From contig NC_079222.1 in NCBI RefSeq assembly GCF_029633865.1, forward strand, positions 30,269,311-30,333,310: a stretch of 64,000 nucleotides of DNA, given 5' to 3'. The translations under genes and the position numbers were made by a program. Below are positions 1 to 9,912 of this stretch, one piece after another. The first letter of the stretch is position 1. Every line of letters starts with the position of its first letter. Origin of the DNA: Lampris incognitus. Lineage: Eukaryota; Chordata; Actinopteri; Lampriformes; Lampridae. The notes under the pieces are model-generated. The model ran no database searches and was not told where the DNA came from. It saw only the letters and a list, made by a program, of their open reading frames with translations.

Positions 1-340
1 ACTCAATCTGCTCAAAGAAGTGCCCATCCAACCAATCCAACTTGTGGGAGCTGCTTCTGGAAGCGTGGGGTGCAATTTCTCCAGATTACCTCCACAAATT
101 AACAGCTAGAATGCCAAAGGTCTGCAATGCTGTAATTGCTGCAAATGGAGGATTCTTTGACGAAAGCAAAGTTTGATGTAAAAAAAATCTTATTTCAAAT
201 ACAAATCATTATTTCTAACCTTGTCAATGTCTTGACTCTATTTTCTATTCATTTCACAGCATATGGTGGTGAATAAGTGTGACTTTTCATGGAAAACACA
301 AAATTGTTTGGGTGATCCCAAACTTTTGAACGGTAGTGTA
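1..340 (+). mobile_element. Tc1/mariner-type DNA transposon, right end
   Basis: The last 340 bp of a Tc1-like element whose left part lies outside the window. It contains the C-terminal transposase codons (3-176) and ends in the inverted-repeat motif AACTTTTGAACGGTAGTGTA at 321-340, a terminus widely seen on fish Tc1 elements. A TA dinucleotide follows, as expected for this superfamily's target site. A long CA/TA microsatellite starts exactly at the junction. Confidence 0.8.
3..176 (+). pseudogene. Tc1-like transposase, C-terminal fragment
   Basis: An open frame enters from the window edge and stops at 174-176. The readable 57 residues include WELLLEAWGAISPDYLHKL and end NGGFFDESKV, matching the C-terminal tail of Tc1-family transposases (motif type A-K/N-GG-Y/F-F-x-ES). 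The DDE catalytic residues would lie upstream, outside the window, so integrity of the full gene cannot be judged. Confidence 0.75.
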
Positions 341-427
341 TATATACACATATATATATACATATATATATATACACGCACACGCACACATATATACATA
401 CATACATATGCATACACACACACGCAC

Positions 428-482
<55 letters not shown>
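341..482. repeat. (TA)n/(CA)n compound microsatellite
   Basis: Alternating TA, CA and CACG dinucleotide runs directly after the Tc1 terminus, ending in about 25 uninterrupted CA units. Alternating purine-pyrimidine sequence of this kind also produces spurious long open frames on both strands. Confidence 0.95.
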
Positions 483-485
<3 letters not shown>

Positions 486-1063
486 GCGTGTACATTTTAG
501 GCTGATAGGTCCAGTAGTATGCCATATTAGCCGTGGAAATTTCACACACAAACACACGAACACATAATAACTTCCAAGCTCTCTGCGGGGATAATGAAAC
601 ATGCAGATCTGCTGTAAACAAATGATTGCTCATATAAGTGTATTTTTTAACGGCTAGCTGAGACTGTGGTTGGATCTGAGCTATAAGAACCCAACACATT
701 CTGTCAAAGTAAATGTATAAAAGATCCTGTATGCTGTCTGTATGCCGTATGTTGCATGTTTATTAAAAAAGTTACACTCTCTTAACAATAAAACACAATT
801 AAACAATACTGGAAAATGGCTCAATTACAGTTCTATATCTTGTAATCTTCATGTTTTTAAACCGTATCTTGGTGTTCTCAGGGGGATGTCTGTTTTCCAA
901 TAGTCGTGAAACGCTCAAAATTAATGAAAGTACTAAAAGACTCCTGGGGCACGCTTTAACGCTTTAAATGTGCTATTTACAATTATATATTTTGTCATGT
1001 CACCTTTTTTAATGCTCATCCGTGTAATTATTTTATCAATTAAAAGTCTTAAATAGTTAATAT
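483..1063. other. No gene recognised
   Basis: AT-rich sequence without a convincing coding exon. Open frames on the - strand are low-complexity read-through of the microsatellite. Confidence 0.6.
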
Positions 1064-1244
1064 TGTAGCGAATTCGGGAGGCAACCACAGGAACTGCCGC
1101 GGCCGGGACGCGAACCCGTATCGCCCGCACCGCGGGAGACATCGCTAACCGTTAGCGATGTAGCGATGTCTCCCGCGGTGCGGGCGATACGGGTTCGTGT
1201 CCCGGCCGCGGCAGTTCCTGTGGTTGTCTCCCAAATTCGCTACA
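1064..1244. repeat. Palindromic tRNA-like repeat (two inverted copies)
   Basis: A near-perfect palindrome that starts TGTAGCGAATTC and ends AATTCGCTACA, with two roughly 80-bp arms meeting near 1145-1160. Each arm carries a tRNA-like core: a box-A-like GTTAGCGATGTC and a box-B-like GGGTTCG followed by TCCCGGCC. Single diverged copies of the same core occur at 15073-15185 (+), 27479-27585 (-) and, more weakly, 7443-7540 (+). It may be a tRNA-derived SINE duplicated head to head, or part of an LTR, because a primer-binding-site-like sequence follows directly. Confidence 0.75.
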
Positions 1245-2592
1245 TTGGTGTCAGAAGTGGGATAGTCCGACCGTAAGGCCATCGGAAGCGTATGCGCCCA
1301 GAGGTGTGAAGGAGCTGATATGCTTAAAATACAACATAATGTGCTTCGATCATATATCTCAAAAACAGTGGGGTAATCACAGCCGTCTCACCTAACAGGG
1401 GTGTCCCCTGTGCTTTCTGTGAGACGCTCGGGCTCTACCTTTCAGCACTCCTCCCAGGGTACAGCCTTGTGGATCAGACCATCGCGCCTTCCCAGGGTTA
1501 TCAAATGGGCACCTCCCTTCACTGCTGTTTTGTCAAACAACCCATGACACCCCGGGAGGGCTCGACAACAGAGCCAGTGTCCTGGAACTATCCCGTCAGC
1601 CTTGCAGGTCTGGCCACCACTCACCTCTGCCCTGCTTCTCCTCCCCCGGGTAAGTTTTGCCGCCGCTCGCTCCTCTTGAGCCAGAGCCACCGGGATGCTG
1701 TCTCTCCCTGCCTGCGGATATCTGCCACCAGCTTCTTACAGGCTGCTCCTCTGACTCCTAGGACCCTCCGGAGCTCCCCAGAATGACTAGACTTTTCAGA
1801 TACTAGATATCTGAAAAGGTTGGAGGGGGCGTAATTTTCTTTCCCTTCCCGAAACCAAGAACGCAAGAAGCGCAATGTCGGCAATAGATTTCGCAGTATA
1901 GCAGACCCCATGGCCAGCTTAACCCATCCAAAATCAACAAAAATACCTGTCTGCTCCAAGCTAAGCTTGCTGCTAGCTATTATTGATAGCTAATACAGCT
2001 AACATATTATTACTGTTACTTTTACCCACACAATGCGCTGCCCTGAAAAGTCCCTGCAGCTGACTTCCACTGGAAGGTTCTCGATCCCCTCTGCTGGCTT
2101 TTCTAGACAAGGGACTAGTATTTTCTGAGCTTGTGCTCATGAGCTTCCTCAATCCTCTCCTCCCATGGCACCGTCAGCTTGAGGAGGGCCACCTGCTTTG
2201 TATCCCTAGACTAGAAGAAAAGGTCCGGCCACTGATTGGTGCTGGTAATCGCTTCTGGAACTTGAGCTGCCTCTTCAGAATCAGAATCATGTTCATTGGC
2301 CATGTAGGTTTGCACGTACATGGAATTTGACTCCGGTTTTTATATATTATTATATAAGTGCTAATAAATAAAGTCATTATTATTATTATTGTTATTCTTA
2401 TCTGAACGTCTCATCTACCAGGCTTGCTTTGCAGGATGAGAACAAGGCTGGATTAAAGACCGGGCATGCTGGGCGAGTGCCCCAGGGCCCCAGACCACGA
2501 GGGGCCCCAAAAGATCAGGGGTACTGTGTTTGCGTACAGTAGGGATCCGCAATCGTACCCTACAAGGGACATTTGTTCCAACCCTGCGTCGC
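1245..2592. other. LTR-retroelement leader-like start, then unassigned DNA
   Basis: Immediately after the palindrome, 1246-1263 reads TGGTGTCAGAAGTGGGAT, which resembles a tRNA-Leu-type primer binding site of LTR retrotransposons. The next roughly 80 bp would fit a leader. No gag or pol coding follows. A GC-richer stretch at 1440-1960 has open frames on both strands but no recognisable protein. A tail with CAGAATCAGAATCATG at 2276-2291 (- orientation) resembles a fish LINE 3' tail also seen near 23550 and 57090. Confidence 0.45.
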
Positions 2593-2950
2593 GATGCAGG
2601 GCCCAAGCTAGTCTCTATTGATGCGGTGGCCCCAAGCTACAGTCTCAACTGATGCAGGGCCCCAAGCTACAAAGTCTCTATTGATGCAGGGCCGGAAGCT
2701 ACAGTCTCTACTGATGCAGGGCCCCAAGCTACGAGGTCTCTATTGATGCGGGTCCCCAAGCTACAGTCTCTACTGATGCAGGGCCCCAAGCTACAAAGTC
2801 TCTACAGATGGAGGGCCCCAAGCTACAAAGTCTCTATTGATGCGGGGCCCCAAGCTACAGTCTCTACTGATGCAGGGCCCCAAGCTACAAAGTATCTATT
2901 GATGTGGGGGCCCCAAGCTACAGTCTACTGATGCAGGGCCCCAAGCTTCA
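2593..2950. repeat. Minisatellite, about 31-bp unit with alternating variants
   Basis: About twelve tandem units of the form GATGCAGGGCCCCAAGCTAC followed by a variable end. Neighbouring units largely alternate between an end with ACAGTCTCTACT and one with ACAAAGTCTCTATT, giving a roughly 62-bp higher-order period. The array spills into - and + frames that are not genes. Confidence 0.9.
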
Positions 2951-4018
2951 TTGTTTCATTGTGTATAGTTAAACAAATGTGCTAGCTAGAATGCCCATAC
3001 TGAAAAATAATTAAACAGATAGTTTTACTAAAATATGCCCATATTTCACTAAATTATTTGCTCTGAAATTCCTGTTGGTAAGCCGTTGAAAGTGGGAAGA
3101 AGGCTTCGCAATATGTTTGCGATGCTGTGAGCTGCTATTCTCATCTCTGTTTGTTTTGTGATTCAAAATTGTGTTGTACTTTGTAGTCGCCATCCGAATC
3201 CCATGCAGATTGGCATAGCGTCGACTACCATGTTGGGTATTTGCATTAGTTTTACATTCAACAATGTTTAGTATTGTTTGTGTAGCCTATCTGATGGGGT
3301 GGGGGGGGGGCAATGGACGTGCGTGCCCCGGGGCCCCCTGGTGGGTTAATCCGGCCATGGATGAGAAGATGTGCTCCAGGCTCACTGCTCTTCCATACAG
3401 CGTGCAGCAAGGGTCCTCTGTCAGCCTCCACCTGTGAAGGTTTGTTGGTGTGGGCAAGAACAGAACAGGGACAGAATTGTGAGTCATCGCACTAAAGGAG
3501 CAAATTTTGGTAGCATACAATTAAACTAATAAAACTACATCAGCAGCATCTTCTATGAGTTCTGGCAGCCCTATAGACTTCTGTGAAAAATATGTGTTCT
3601 TAATCATTTTAATAAATCTCAGCTTTTGTGAAAATCACATTTTGCTAAGACTGAAGAACCATCCATCCAACATCTGTACGCGCTAAATCCAGTTCACAGT
3701 TGTGGGGGCTGGAGCCCATTCCAGTAAGCGACGGATGTTATTTGTTTGAAAACTGGGTAGCTTCAGAACAAATTAGGTAGAGCGTTTATGCACTTAAAAA
3801 ATGGTCAGGTAGTAAATCCATTGCTCCTTCAGTGACAATGTGAAAGATAATGTCATTTACATTGGTTGATTGCTGACCAGTGAAACCACAGAGCAATATT
3901 ATTTCCTGTATTCAGTTATTACCCTTTCAGCCTGCACAGTGGCCTGTTCAAGAGCTATAGTTCAAAATATACACCTCATGCAAAATATACAAAGGTCAAA
4001 CAAATGGACATACACAGT
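2951..4018. other. No gene recognised
   Basis: No coding exon seen. 3299-3311 is a G-run. 3660-3730 contains a degraded piece of the (GGAT)n-tailed repeat described at 37816, in - orientation (CCATCCATCC... GGGGGCTGGAGCCCATTCC). Confidence 0.5.
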
Positions 4019-4076
<58 letters not shown>

Positions 4077-4080
4077 ACAA
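4019..4080. repeat. (CA)n microsatellite
   Basis: About 28 CA units with one AA interruption. Confidence 0.95.
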
Positions 4081-4467
4081 TGCGTGATACATGCAGTCGC
4101 AATATTTCTATCATCACACACTGCTCGCCAAGTGGAGTTTACAGAGCAGTCTGGTTGCTGACGCCAGTGACTGCAGCTAATGTCATGGAAATCAAATGAA
4201 GGTTCTTTGATGATGTCTTTTATTATGCCATTATGCTTTCCCTTTCCTCATTAAAAAGTCCCTTTGCTGTGGGAAAGACCTGCATTAAGCAACAATTACT
4301 TCCCTAGAGAAAGCCTGGAGAAACGCTCCTAAGTGGTCATAGATATTGCGTGGGCATGTATTACTCTTATAGTACGTGTTCATTCAAAAAGGCAAACATA
4401 GTCCCCACTGATTCAAATTCAGAATGCACTGGAAGTTCAAGATGGACGTTAGGAGGCAATTTTATTT

Positions 4468-4907
4468 TATTATTATTATGGCTTTCCCCCCCTTTTCTCT
4501 CTAATTCTACTTGGCCAATTATCCCACTCTTCCGAGCCGTCCCGACCGCTGCTCCACCACCTCTGCCGATCCGGAGAGGGCTGCAGACTACCACATGTCT
4601 CCTCTGATACATGTGGAGTCACCAGCCACTTCTTTTCACCTGACAGTGAGGAGTTTCACCAGGGGGACTTAGCGTGTAGGAGGATCACGCTATTCTCCCC
4701 AGTCCCCCCCAGAACTGGCGCCCCGACCAACCAGAGGAGGCGCTAGTACGGCGACCAGGCCACATACCCACATCCGGCTCCCCACCAGCATGACACGACC
4801 AATTGTGTCTGTAGGGGCGCCCGACCAAGCCGGAATTAACACGGGGGATTCGAACCGGCGATCCCCGTGTTGGTAGGCAACGGAATAGACCGCTACTCTA
4901 CCCGGAT
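4468..4907 (-). mobile_element. tRNA-derived SINE (family A), full length
   Basis: A 440-bp SINE in - orientation, flanked by the exact 16-bp duplication GGAGGCAATTTTATTT at 4452-4467 and 4908-4923. On the element's own strand the tRNA-like head has a box-B-like GGTTCGAATCCCC, followed by a conserved body (CTGCACTAGCGCC, CACATGTATCGGAGGAG, GAGTGGGGTAATTGGCCAAG) and a short A/G-rich tail. Other copies: 5359, 21398, 22289, 31837, 35352, 36412, 42041 and 63465. The perfect duplication points to a fairly recent insertion. Confidence 0.88.
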
Positions 4908-4923
4908 GGAGGCAATTTTATTT

Positions 4924-5358
4924 GAATGATTTGTTTCATGTTATCTTGATAAGCAGATCTGGAGTTTCTTTAACACATTGTTAATTAACCAACAATAATA
5001 ATTCTGAACAGGCACAGCAAGTCACCGGAACATTGCTTAACTCATATGCAGTGTAACTGGAGACAGGGTGTTAGCACGGCTCCAGGAAACATTGTGTCCT
5101 AGGGCAAATCATTACCTTATTTGAGTGGGCTATGTCGTAGTTAGGAATTCTATCATAAACTACTGAAATAAAATCCTAGCATTGGCCTCCAAATCCCCCC
5201 TTAGGTAGAACAAGCAAATACTCAAGAACATGTTTGCCTCTGCCGTGGCAATCATTTAATTCCACTCTGACATTACATGAGGAGTCAGACAAAAGTCTCT
5301 TTCAGTATTGTCACATTTTATTACATTTTTCCATACACAGATGCACAAAGGCTAGATA
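4924..5358. other. No gene recognised
   Basis: AT-rich unique sequence between two SINE copies; no exon supported. Confidence 0.55.
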
Positions 5359-5452
5359 CTTTTGGGGGGAGGGTCCCCCTTTTCTCCCCAATTGTACTTG
5401 GCCCATTACCCCACTCTTCCGAGCCGTCCTGGTCGCTGCTCCATCCCCTCTG
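5359..5452 (-). mobile_element. SINE family A, 3'-end fragment
   Basis: Matches the last roughly 90 bp of the family A SINE in - orientation (CTTTTCTCCCCAATTGTACT, then ACCCCACTCTTCCGAGCCGT). The rest of the element is absent. Confidence 0.75.
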
Positions 5453-5992
5453 AGTGAACACAATTTTTATTCTGTTGGGTATATCAACAACTGCAGTGTC
5501 GATGAGCTTCAACACTATAGTCTCCTCTGAAGAATAAGTCGAAAGGAAGCAGAAGAATGTATATCGATGAATTTCAGATTGGTGGTCGTAGTCAGATGCT
5601 AAATAATACACCCTAGTTCTTGTTGAATAGGATAAAATAAATCAGCAGTAATTGTATCAAAGAGTTTAGGTAGTTAGTTTCACCAGTGCATGCAATAGAA
5701 ATTTAAGGTCTGTGATTGTATGTTTGCACAATTTTTTAACCTTGATTTAATCATCCCTGGGGTGTATGTATGGGTCTAATTTTTCTTCGCTACCACTGAG
5801 GCCGCTGGTTCCCAGAAGGAGTTTCCCCATTAATTTAACCTGCTGGATTTTTTTTCTTTTCATTTTCTTCTTTTAACAATCACGGTGTTCATACTAAACA
5901 GAGAAACACTGTAGTCTCTCCGGGTTTCTCAAAAATGGTTTCTTAGAAATGAAACGGAAATCTTTATAACTGACGGTCATGAAATAACCCTG
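5453..5992. other. Unassigned, with one copy of a flanking repeat
   Basis: No gene seen. About 5765-5925 resembles 7808-7930 on the other side of the pogo-like transposon: both share GGTTCCCAGAAG, ATTTAACC and CTAAACAGAGAAA in the same order. This is an unidentified dispersed repeat or an old local duplication. Confidence 0.5.
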
Positions 5993-6130
5993 TAGGAGAG
6001 ACCAGGGCTTCTTGTCACATGGGTCAATTGCCACATCGTTAATATTTTCACCATCAGAGGACGCTACTTAAAAGTTGAATACTAGTTTGTTGCGTCTACT
6101 TGGTCTGATGTCATATCCTGCCTGGGAAAA

Positions 6131-6440
6131 GCGAAGGTTGACGCTAGATCCAACGGGGTGTAGGCACGAAAGTAGACGTGATTGGTTGTTGGTTAGGGTT
6201 AGGGTTAGGAAACTCTTTTTGAATTTCGATTGTTAGCAAGCGTTAACGTTAGCTATCATTACAGTATGATCTGGCAATGTTAAGGCCAGTTGTAAGCTAG
6301 CTAGCTAAATGTTTCAGTGCGCATCGTTTGTTTCAAGTCAGTGCGCTTCGAGGTTCCACGCTGTCTATTGGCCGACGCAACAGCCAATCACGGCTACTTC
6401 CGTGCCTACACCCCGTTGGATCGAGCATCAACCAAAAGCG
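6131..6440. repeat. Foldback repeat with three telomere-like units
   Basis: Inverted arms: 6131-6193 (GATCCAACGGGGTGTAGGCA...) pairs with 6375-6440 (...TGCCTACACCCCGTTGGATC). Between them lies a roughly 180-bp spacer that begins with GGTTAGGGTTAGGGTTAGG at 6191-6209, three direct copies of the vertebrate telomere unit. Probably a MITE nested in the pogo-like element. Confidence 0.7.
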
Positions 6441-6798
6441 AAGCACACTGTTCACTGAGGTGAGCAGTGATATACCATTTTTCACATTATAAAGTAAAAT
6501 AAATAAATAAATAATAACTTGACACTTTTTGTAATAATTTTCGAGTTAAAAATCTTCACAATTATACATTTGTATTTGGTAGAAGAGAGAATAAAGTGTC
6601 TTGTTATACTTTTGATAATGTCCTGCTTAAGCTAACTTTAAGTTATAGCAAACGTGGCAGTTTGGGGCAACTTGTCTCAGTAATTTTGGGGTAAGTTGTC
6701 GCATGTGATAGCTTGCTCCAAAATAATGAGACAAGTAGCCATTATACATAGACACAGTGAGTCTGCGTGTCAACTGTTGTCATATGTAATTTTGAATT

Positions 6799-7158
6799 TT
6801 GCGGATGTGTTTAAGCCCGCCAAAACAAAAACAAAAAACTGCTATTCTCACTGACACACCAGTGAAGGAGGCACTTGTGGCTGAAAGGCAGGCACAAGGT
6901 AGAACGAATATAATCCAAAAGAAATGCGGGGGAACCAAATCTAAAACACCAAAGAAAAAGAAGGCAGGTATGAAAAGAAAGACTCCAGATGTCTTCATCG
7001 GATGAAGATGAGTGCCTGTGCCTTGTTTGTGTGGAGCCATTGGCGAACAGCCGTCCAAGAAAGACTTGGGACCAGTGTATGAGGTGCAAACAGTGGGCTC
7101 ATGAAGAGTGCCCCCCTGGCCCAGACAATTTATGTGTGCCAGATCTGCAATTCTGAAT
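6799..7158 (+). pseudogene. Pogo-like transposase tail: basic linker plus PHD-like zinc finger
   Basis: The first part encodes a lysine/arginine-rich linker (KCGGTKSKTPKKKKAGMKRK), stopped at 7003-7005. In another frame from about 6993 follows an acidic SSDEDE, then a cysteine/histidine array: CLCLVC, a QCMRC pair, WAHEEC, and finally VCQIC in a third frame. That Cys4-His-Cys3 order is a PHD-type zinc finger, a known C-terminal addition in fish and insect pogo-type transposases. At least two frameshifts break it, so it is not functional. No upstream DDE domain or helix-turn-helix is present inside the element. Confidence 0.6.
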
Positions 7159-7442
7159 TCTGGCGATGAGTCTGACTAGTGAGGTTTGAGACTTGGTTTG
7201 AGATTTGTTTGAATGCTTGACATGTTTTATTTGAAAGTTTGTTTGAAATGATTTTCCAGTTGTTGTAGTTGGGACTGATTTAACGGCCACGTTCCAGGAT
7301 GATTCAAGTTCGATGATTAATCAGTCTTTTTTTTTCCTCAGCTGAATTTAATTTTGAACTTCAAGTAAAAAACACAAACCAACAATGAATTGGTTCTTAT
7401 TTTTGTAAACTACTAATAAGACACGTTAGTCCCTAGCTGATC

Positions 7443-7540
7443 TTACCCTTTAGTCGAGCGGTTAGTGATGTCGCCTTGTGGTGCAGTACACCTCGTATCG
7501 AATCCCGCACCGGGCAAGAAAGTAACCGGTTACATTGTAT
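7443..7540 (+). repeat. Degenerate tRNA-like repeat
   Basis: Contains CCCTTTAGTCGAGCGGTTAG followed by TGATGTC and a TATCGAATCCCGC box-B-like segment, matching the tRNA-like core at 1064-1244 but with a different 3' end. It is too diverged to be a tRNA gene; no matching acceptor stem was found. Confidence 0.5.
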
Positions 7541-7804
7541 TTGTTGCAAAATCCCGTGCGACATCTTGCCCCACGTAGTGTGACAATTTACCCGTTGACG
7601 GGGCAACGCGTCACATGTGCACACTCACTATTTAAATGCCGATAACGCTGTACTGAAATAAGATATGAAAATGAAATATATGCAAAATGTACGCCCAAGA
7701 CATTGTTGCTTCATTTGATGTGCAATGTTTGACAATATGAGGTACTGATCCCAAGATATATAAAAGAGTGTGAAAAGTGTGACAAGATGCCCTAGTCTCC
7801 CCTA

Positions 7805-8540
7805 CTACTTATGTGTGAGTCCCGTGTTTCTCTGCTACCTCTGAGCCGCGGGTTCCCAGAAGAGATGTTTTTCCCGATTCATTTAACCCGTAGGAACATT
7901 TTCACCGCGATAATGCTAAACAGAGAAAGATGGCAGCGTCACCAGGGGCGGACGTTGTAACCAATGTACCTCAAGTTGCAGTTCCCACTAGGCCACTAGG
8001 TGGCTAGCTCAAAAAAAAAATTCCGGAGTAGTCCCCAGGTTACAAACGCATTCCGTTTTTGAGTCTGTTCTTATGTTGAATCTGTATCTAAGTCGGAACA
8101 GTTGCGTACAGCTCACACCTAGCGTCAATTTGTCAAATGTTTGTCTGAGTAGATATTGTAGCGTTCAAGGCTATTAAAAAAAGGGAAAAAAACGTCAAAT
8201 ATTACAACTGAGCGTTGCTTTATTCACGGCTGTTGTTGGCCACAGCCACGCCGTACAGACCGCCATGAAACGCAACTCAGGTCGTCTCTCTCTCCAAAGA
8301 CCCGATCCACTAACCCTTGACCCGGCCACAGTGTACCGCTCCCCCAGAACAACAAAACATCTCCCCCAACTATGTACAGCTAACACTTATACCCCCACCC
8401 CCACCCCAGTGAACCTGAACACGCTTCAATATTTTACCTAAAAAACATAAACATAATAATGCAGTAATAATTATAAATCTAAATACAGCACAGTATTTAT
8501 AATTGAGAGACAGAATTTGTGTATAGTTATAAAAACCATT
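7805..8540. other. Unassigned intergenic DNA
   Basis: 7808-7930 is the second copy of the unidentified repeat seen at 5765-5925. 8020-8130 (CCCAGGTTACAAACGCATTC... AAGTCGGAACAG) looks like a dispersed repeat. No gene seen. Confidence 0.45.
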
Positions 8541-8544
8541 AAAG

Positions 8545-8975
8545 AAACATGTCTTCATGCATGCTCAGTAATCCAGGTAAGAAACTCAGCGTGCAACGTT
8601 GTATCCAGATGAACTGATTCAACTTTATTTGATTAAAGAAACATGTCTTACATTTCAAACTCCCCACCTTGCCACCGTCCCGGGAAAATACACGTCTCTT
8701 TTGTCGCCATTTTACGATGCTGTGATTGCAAACATTCCCAAATCCTCTGTAGTACACCTGACCATTGTAACGCCAGTCACGCATATTTGCATATGAAAAT
8801 GGTCGGTTTCGGCCGTTATGCAGCTGTATTGTTTATAATGGTGGGGATACCTGCAGGCAGTTTAGACTGAAGACGTCACTTGGATGAGGGATGAAACGTT
8901 TCTGCCAATAAACGTTGTGTCCAGAGGAACTGATTCAACTTTATTTGATTTTCTTATTGAGCATGCATAAAGACA
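8545..8975 (+). mobile_element. Penelope-like element, 3' end and LTR
   Basis: A short piece of Penelope-type C-terminal coding (about 8687-8796; SPFYDAVIANIPKSS, compare SPSYNAVIANNAKSA near 18060-18120) is followed by the element's LTR: GGGGATACCTGCAGGCAGTT, CTGAAGACGTCACTTGGATG, GATGAAACGTTTCTGCCAAT, ending GAGCATGCATAAAGACAA. The upstream part (8545-8630) repeats the LTR end, as expected for these elements' partial tandem LTRs. Confidence 0.75.
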
Positions 8976-9107
8976 ATATGGGAAAACAAGTTTTTAATGT
9001 TATTTTATTCATTTATGTTCATCTAGCAATGATGAGGGATAACTAGACTTGTATTTACTATGGTTCCTGTTTCGATTAAAAAAAGATTAAACAATTGTCG
9101 CGCGTCT

Positions 9108-9912
9108 CTCATGTGGTGTGGTACTTGTGTTCTGGCTTGACGTTCACAAATGGATAAAGCAAAGGATGTTGTCCTTTCCAACTTCGATTTCTAGAGACAA
9201 TATAACATTCGGTATGATTTTGCAAAACAAAAACGATGAACTCTGTTGTAATGCAATCCTCTGCTTAGCCAAATTCTTAATTCATAAAAATAGATACTTT
9301 AAGTCGTCCCCCAAATTTGTTGTTTTTTTTAAATGAATTTAGATTATACTTGAAATCTTTAAAACTAATGACCGATACAAAAGCACTAAAGACTTATGAG
9401 GTTTTAAGACATTTTCCCACTGAATTAGAAGACTGATGGACTATGTTTTATTATTTTCAATTAGTGTATGTCATGTATTTAATTCATTATTGTTTGTACC
9501 CTTATTTTCGTAATACATTACCGTATATTTGTCATATGACATTTAATCTCTATGCACTTCCTGATATACTGTATAGAAATGTCTACATACTGTTCCCTTT
9601 GGCACTTTGGATATATCTATGTATTTTTGAGTGGAATGTATATTTGCCATGTTGGTTTTGTAATGAACCTTTTTCAAGAATCTGTACATGAACTACTACT
9701 ACTACTTTCGACTGCTCCCGTTAGGGGTCGCCACAGCGGATCTTCCGTATTTATGATCCGTATATTTGATTTGGCAAAGATTTTACGCCGGATGCCCTTC
9801 CTGACGCAACCCTCCCCATTTGTCCGGGCTTGGGACCGGCACTAAGGATGCACCTCAGTGGCTGGGTTAAGAATCTGTACATGAAAAATGTTCAATAAAA
9901 TTTTTTTTTTTA
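9108..9912 (+). mobile_element. LINE 3' end (5'-truncated, L1-type) inserted at the snrpd3 promoter
   Basis: An 805-bp insertion ending in AATAAAATTTTTTTTTTTTA-type tail sequence, flanked by the 15-bp duplication AATTGTCGCGCGTCT at 9093-9107 and 9913-9927. 9118-9436 encodes the C-terminus of a LINE reverse-transcriptase polyprotein (FGMILQNKNDELCCNAILCL, then AKFLIHKNRYFKSS), shifted one frame at a T-run near 9325 and ending HFPTELED-stop. The remaining roughly 470 bp is 3' UTR, itself interrupted by a SINE at 9693-9868. Confidence 0.8.
9693..9868 (+). mobile_element. Short fish SINE-like repeat nested in the LINE
   Basis: A 176-bp insertion flanked by the exact 17-bp duplication AAGAATCTGTACATGAA (9676-9692 and 9869-9885). 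It carries the well-known teleost motifs GGGGTCGCCACAGCGGATC and GCCGGATGCCCTTCCTGACG. It lies within the 3' UTR of the LINE fragment, so it is the younger insertion. Confidence 0.85.

Larger units (their letters stand above)
5995..7802 (+). mobile_element. Pogo-like (Tc1/mariner superfamily) transposon, internally deleted
   Basis: A 1.8-kb element bounded by 24-bp terminal inverted repeats. The left end is 5995-6018 (GGAGAGACCAGGGCTTCTTG and on); the right end, 7779-7802, is its reverse complement with three mismatches. Both ends are flanked by TA (5993-5994 and 7803-7804), the Tc1/mariner target site. It carries only the C-terminal tail of a transposase (6799-7158) and no DDE domain. A second, foldback repeat lies inside it at 6131-6440. 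Assignment to pogo rests on the tail's zinc finger; no catalytic domain is present to confirm it. Confidence 0.7.

Noticed and set aside
7443-7540. Possible tRNA gene
   Set aside because: Has box-A- and box-B-like stretches but no pairing acceptor stem, and belongs to a dispersed repeat family with copies at 1064, 15073 and 27479.
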